Shown: positions 29,501-32,362 of the stretch, in pieces
Position numbering within the stretch: the stretch's first letter is position 1
Layout: each line of letters starts with the position of its first letter
Assembly (NCBI GenBank): GCA_016929445.1
Contig: JAFGIU010000104.1
Coordinates: forward strand, 1 to 32,362
Length of the DNA: 32,362 nt
DNA from: Candidatus Omnitrophota bacterium
GTDB taxonomy: Bacteria; Omnitrophota; Gorgyraeia; JAFGIU01
Direction of reading: 5' to 3'
Notes under the pieces: generated by a model
Told to the model about the DNA's origin: nothing
Database searches by the model: none
What the model saw: the letters and a program-made list of their open reading frames with translations, nothing else
Made by a program: the position numbers and the translations under genes

Positions 29501-31373
29501 GCTTTTTAACCAAGTGGATGTGTTAGGATCTGGCCGAAGTTCATATTCATCACAGGTACCGGCCAGCCAGGTGTGGGTGAACAATGAAAGTGATTTACGT
29601 ATTGATGGAAGTGCAACGGTTTGGACCTCCGGTGGTCTGGTCTTGTGGGGTGAAGCCGAGTTGAGCTCTGTTAATCTTGTGAATCCAGTTCCTTCGAACT
29701 CATTATTGCCCCAATGGTATGATCTTAGCGCAGAGACTTTTGTCCTGGATTGGCTTACATCCACCCTGCACTACCACCGCTCATCCTCCTCTCCTCCGCC
29801 AAGCTATATTGAAGCTAAGGGGGGCGTCGACATTTTAGTTAAGGGCAATAAGAATGTATGGACGGTTGCGAGTCCTATTGCAAAAGATGCCGAGGGTTTT
29901 GCTCCCTTGAATGGGACAGTCCGAGCAAGTGCCAAGAACTATCTGGAATCATTCAGTGTGGCTGGGAACTGGGGAACGCCACTAGCTAGCTTTGATCGCA
30001 GTCGCATTCATGCGAGTCAAAACCATGAGGTTCGTGCTCTCGCGGGGGATCTCATGGGGATAGATTCTTTTGCAGTAAGTAGTGCCAACGCCCAGAACGA
30101 TATCAATATTGGCAATGAAGCCGCGGTACATAATACAGATCATCTCGCCTATGGACTTGAAGTCACAGCAGAGAATGCACAAGATGTAGTGGCTTTGGCT
30201 GTGGACTATGATTCTGCGGCCGCTGGGCCGGTCAGTGCGGGTGATTTTTATGCTGAGAACATTGTAGCTTCTTTGATGCAGAGCAGTTTAGCCGGGTCTA
30301 ATATCGCAGTAGAGGGTTCCAGTGATGACACCACAGTTCAATCCTCGAATCAGACGCGGGTACTGACTTTGGCCCAACCTTCACCCAATGCGACTAGAGT
30401 GGGAAACGTTAGCGCACATACAGAAGCTTTCAACGAAACGCTTATGTTGATCTCCGAAACGTTGAACACAGGAAATCTCGCAGTTCAGACCGATTCGGAT
30501 ATCGAAGTATTTTCTTTGGCGGGACCTGTGCAACCCAACTCTGCACCCAGGGGAGGGAGCTATGCGAACGAGCAAGCGATTGCTTCGGCAGACGTCATTG
30601 AAATGTACGGTCAATTCGCGGCATTGGATGATATTGTGTTAGAAGTCAACGATGATATCCGTCTATTCGGCCTGGCCGGGCCTGTGCTTCCAAAGAATGG
30701 AACCAACCGGAGTCCCGCGAAGCTCAACACCTATATAGACCGCTGGTCTGTTGCCAATATTAACCCAGATACTGAAATTGCCGTTTCTGCCGACGATGGA
30801 GAATCAACCGATTTTGCAGGATTGCTGATAGCCGTCAATGCCATTAATGAGGTGTATTCTTTTGTGCAGTCCCCATGGACCTCTTTAATGCGTTGGCGGC
30901 CTGTGCTGGAGCCGTTGATTCAGACATTGATTGAGGACCATACTTGGGCTCAGATTGGAGAAAATGTTGAGGTTAACAACTTTAACTCTAGCTACGTCAG
31001 TTTTGATCCAGACCAGGATGTGATTCTCAAAGCTCGAAATCAGGGGAAGATGGTGAACCTTCTTGGAATTAGCAGTCAAGTGGCCGTGCCACAAGGGACC
31101 TTGGTGAATACAGAGATCAACAATGAAGCCAGGGCCGTGATTGAGCCGGGTGCCAGCGTGAATGCAAGAGATGATATCAAACTTGAAGCTGTTACAGTCA
31201 ATGATGTTCGACACCGCTATGTCATGCCCAACGGCGCATTGCTCTTGGGGCTACTGCAGACTTCTTCCGAGTTTGTAAAGAACCAGATTCATCTTCTCTC
31301 GTTTCGTTGGCAAGATTTGAACTGGGGAGGCACCTGGTCGGGTACAGAAATATTTGGCGGTCTGGTAGACTAG
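26541..31373 (+). CDS. Filamentous-haemagglutinin-like (two-partner secretion) exoprotein
   Basis: From ATG 26541 (GGAG 7 nt upstream) the 1610-residue protein has a signal peptide (about 1-27), then a two-partner secretion domain (about 28-270) with ADYHSFSIAGDEAVRF, LNRVVGADPSAIFGQLQANG, FLVNPQGVLFGPGSRVDVG and GGYVALIGEQVRNEGVI. Such domains bind a TpsB outer-membrane pore for export. LIDPDTIF (about 336) is a mark often seen just after the domain. The remaining ~1270 residues are predicted beta helix, rich in N, D, S, V and A without clear repeats. From about 27550 the DNA turns richer in AT, so the gene looks like a mosaic. No TpsB gene is in the window. Open frame continues 72 codons upstream through the leader but is not likely coding. 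Confidence 0.88.
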   Translation: MPKLLTTPQQLTLAILLNLMLVMPALGLPELKEVASGQAQFDIQGKAMQVNQATDKMIADYHSFSIAGDEAVRFAQPSASSVALNRVVGADPSAIFGQLQANGQIFLVNPQGVLFGPGSRVDVGALAASTLDIQNQDFLAGKWAFAGEGGAAVVNQGTLTAAPGGYVALIGEQVRNEGVIRADGGSAVLAAGEQLVLQLDSQGLISVVLDGGVEGVEEGGEALVVNAGAVNTEGFAEGNQIVVNAGQIQIVSAGDVVLESGSEISARGRGSESNGGVVNVFGARDGILADGSLIDVRGGEISGDGGFVEFSAARNVELNGGRIEAGAFEGQSGRVLIDPDTIFVNSDYFSWGADIDLAADKGVYVADGVVVSSRQVASGDHLNGASTGRSGRITFFSPHIEIGNNVVIVAHADNGFQGNTVQLGAEVWKSSAWLAGVPFENELTADARLILGKSVQVRGRDIDMTASARSTVTAEIDSDETVSADLTDLDMWVNEDKIFPVDAMGRGIKSEANAELSIGEGTVLAADQQLTVEASSKPTARLWYSGPAPGLMYASSEGNSNVYVGPNANLSAGAEIQITSNMLNTSDLRVEDTSILAGRPNDWPMAYGKRITNSYLLVDEGARISAPGVTIYSDVNWTRPLIEDGVRIRGGRRGAVAVSDNEAVVESVFKGIGRADEFFILAVGNYEDDYRTTAESSGGLVWRSGSRAEALSEFLSGRLANESLDTSGVERIPAVAITRDQMTSLNSVEGGADILSNGDLLVETAAIGTSEFEAVNRSPFGAGTALAIGEVLREAVGIVRDESILDANRIIEILTASDERDRGHQWYRFSPEFAWEAPEALSHDTGQWLGSAIDKLEDQVPSALGEGLEGISDMLDEDKILEEEPVLDWGTDPRVTTGTRIENVLSAATAVVKDEVVINGRLLPTEDWQGVMIAAQPGIESINRVQGESGNVYNIARYTARTDAHVADQVQIQANGSVEMFAGHRLRLFNQVDVLGSGRSSYSSQVPASQVWVNNESDLRIDGSATVWTSGGLVLWGEAELSSVNLVNPVPSNSLLPQWYDLSAETFVLDWLTSTLHYHRSSSSPPPSYIEAKGGVDILVKGNKNVWTVASPIAKDAEGFAPLNGTVRASAKNYLESFSVAGNWGTPLASFDRSRIHASQNHEVRALAGDLMGIDSFAVSSANAQNDINIGNEAAVHNTDHLAYGLEVTAENAQDVVALAVDYDSAAAGPVSAGDFYAENIVASLMQSSLAGSNIAVEGSSDDTTVQSSNQTRVLTLAQPSPNATRVGNVSAHTEAFNETLMLISETLNTGNLAVQTDSDIEVFSLAGPVQPNSAPRGGSYANEQAIASADVIEMYGQFAALDDIVLEVNDDIRLFGLAGPVLPKNGTNRSPAKLNTYIDRWSVANINPDTEIAVSADDGESTDFAGLLIAVNAINEVYSFVQSPWTSLMRWRPVLEPLIQTLIEDHTWAQIGENVEVNNFNSSYVSFDPDQDVILKARNQGKMVNLLGISSQVAVPQGTLVNTEINNEARAVIEPGASVNARDDIKLEAVTVNDVRHRYVMPNGALLLGLLQTSSEFVKNQIHLLSFRWQDLNWGGTWSGTEIFGGLVD

Positions 31374-31385
31374 GAGACAGCTGAG

Positions 31386-32123
31386 ATGAAAAAAACTGGC
31401 CTTCAAACAGTCACGCTTCTTTTGCTCCTCCTCCTGGTGGTTGGCCTCACCGCCTGCATGGCCGCGACCACGCAGCCCTATCAGAAGGCGCGGTGGGATC
31501 AGGCGCTGATTGGCGCCATGGAGCAGCGGCCGGGCGCGGTGCTCCTGCGTTTTGAAGAGGTGCTGCCCGATCGGCCGCTCAACGAGACCACCTGGCACAT
31601 CAAGAAGGGCCCCACCTGGGATCCGCAGCGCTCGCACCTGATCGGCTTTTATCACGACTACAAGGTTTCCACCATCGGCGCCGGCCAAAGCACCACCGTG
31701 GGCATCACCTCCATTGCCACCCACATTGTGATTCCGTTTGGGCAACTGTTCCCGCAGGCGCTCACCGCATTATTGGAGAGCTCTTTTGAGAGCGTTTCCG
31801 TGGCCTATGATGATGCCACGGAGATACGGCTCATGGAGCAGCGGCATCCCGATTATGTGATCCGCATTCAGGTGGAGGACTTTCAGCTGTGGGAGGAGCC
31901 CAGCGATTATCTCAATCTGACCGCGCGCGTGGAGACCTCGATGGTCCCCCTGACCGGGGATGTGTGGGACGCGCGGGTGGCGGAGTCGGATTCGGAGGTG
32001 CGCGGGTACCGGATTAGCGCGGTCACTTCAACATCGGGCAAGACGATTCAGGCCATTAACCGGGCGGCGAATCAACTTTCCGCGCAGCTTGCCAGGGAAG
32101 TGATTGAGGAAGCGTTCGAGTGA
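31386..32123 (+). CDS. Envelope lipoprotein of unknown function
   Basis: The 245-residue protein has a strong lipoprotein signal (KKTGLQTVT, then a long Leu run, lipobox LTAC, Cys 24). The mature part has an alpha/beta look, with HPDYVIRIQVEDFQLWEEPSDYLNLTARVE and a helical end (QAINRAANQLSAQLAREVIEEAFE). The 'DYVI..V..F..WEEP' pattern recalls YajG- or LptE-like lipoproteins, but the likeness is weak. AGGAG lies 9 nt before the ATG. It follows the exoprotein gene by 12 nt, so the two may be co-transcribed. Its GC-rich codon use matches the housekeeping genes rather than the exoprotein. Confidence 0.75.
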   Translation: MKKTGLQTVTLLLLLLLVVGLTACMAATTQPYQKARWDQALIGAMEQRPGAVLLRFEEVLPDRPLNETTWHIKKGPTWDPQRSHLIGFYHDYKVSTIGAGQSTTVGITSIATHIVIPFGQLFPQALTALLESSFESVSVAYDDATEIRLMEQRHPDYVIRIQVEDFQLWEEPSDYLNLTARVETSMVPLTGDVWDARVAESDSEVRGYRISAVTSTSGKTIQAINRAANQLSAQLAREVIEEAFE

Positions 32124-32127
32124 CTCC

Positions 32128-32203
32128 GTCATTGCGAGGAGGTCAAAGACCGACGAAGCAATCTGTGTTCTGCGCAGATCGCTTCACTTCGTTCGCAATG
32201 ACG
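32128..32203. repeat. Family D 76-bp inverted repeat
   Basis: Ends CGTCATTGCGA (32128-32138) and TCGCAATGACG (32193-32203) pair, and inside them GAAGCAATCTG pairs with CAGATCGCTTC. The unit sits between two converging genes and could stall transcription from both sides. A related partial copy is in the 23S-5S spacer. Confidence 0.85.
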
Positions 32204-32210
32204 CCTTGCC

Positions 32211-32362
32211 TTAACCCTTCGGAATAAATCCCAGCGCGTGGTGGACTTTCTCGAGCATCACTTGAGAGCGCTGGCGGGCCTCATCTGCGCCGCGCTTGAG
32301 AATTTCCCTCAAACGCCCCTCATCCGAACGCGCGGCATGGTAGCGCTCCTGCAGCGGCTTCA
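32211..32362 (-). CDS. trpS: Tryptophan-tRNA ligase, C-terminal end (partial)
   Basis: The last 50 codons of a minus-strand gene run off the window edge. The translation (KPLQERYHAARSDEGRLREI, then LKRGADEARQRSQVMLEKVHHALGF) matches the helical C-terminus of TrpS, which charges tRNA-Trp. The catalytic HIGH and KMSKS motifs would lie outside the window. Stop TAA at 32211-32213. It converges with the lipoprotein gene across the family D repeat. Confidence 0.85.
   Translation of the reverse strand, partial: KPLQERYHAARSDEGRLREILKRGADEARQRSQVMLEKVHHALGFIPKG

Overview
The window reads as chromosomal DNA of a free-living Gram-negative bacterium, probably of the Planctomycetes-Verrucomicrobia-Chlamydiae side of the tree. 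My best guess is Omnitrophota (formerly candidate division OP3). Reasons: a didermal cell is implied by several lipobox proteins and a two-partner-secretion type exoprotein; SpoIID and type IV pilin-like proteins occur in a non-sporulating gene context; and a small secreted protein carries a TYYPAPYGNYN motif that I remember from Omnitrophota/Elusimicrobiota genomes. The placement rests on recall and could not be tested by search. Most genes are GC-rich; two stretches (24.6-25.0 kb and 27.6-31.4 kb) are visibly richer in AT.

Layout. 1-745: the 3' end of a 23S rRNA gene, a spacer holding a REP-like repeat, 5S rRNA and a strong terminator. 743-2060: a divergent pair, a FeeM-like GNAT acyltransferase (minus) and an orphan anti-sigma-like tail-anchored protein (plus), each with its own recognisable promoter. 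2204-6930: yebC, ruvC, ruvA, a secreted surface protein, ruvB and a pseudopilin. 7072-14935: a long housekeeping run with spoIID-like, queA, tgt, yajC, fused secDF and recJ (queuosine tRNA modification, Sec export, recombination repair). 15016-18706: lepA, lepB, a glycine-zipper lipoprotein, plsY and a tiny lipoprotein. 18805-19224: an unrecognised basic protein with its own promoter. 19461-22928: gpsA, tRNA-Pro(GGG), hom and thrC, packed tightly. 23130-25431: a PEGA/HEAT lipoprotein, an AT-rich DUF486 membrane protein and pgpA. 25428-26169 (minus): a two-gene module of a small WSE-motif protein and a nucleotidyltransferase. 26326-31373: a structured leader with an intrinsic terminator ahead of a 1610-residue filamentous-haemagglutinin-like exoprotein. 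31386-32123: a lipoprotein. 32211-32362: the 3' end of trpS on the minus strand.

The most unusual non-coding content is five families of short inverted repeats (called A-E below) in the intergenic spaces. Several touch the translation starts of ruvC, spoIID, lepA and the HEAT lipoprotein gene. The best candidates for undescribed biology are the structured leader of the large exoprotein, the 72-bp family C elements that place an in-frame ATG ahead of two genes, and the small-protein/nucleotidyltransferase pair. Two genes (ruvC and the small lipoprotein after plsY) have no good ATG/GTG/TTG start where the protein should begin.
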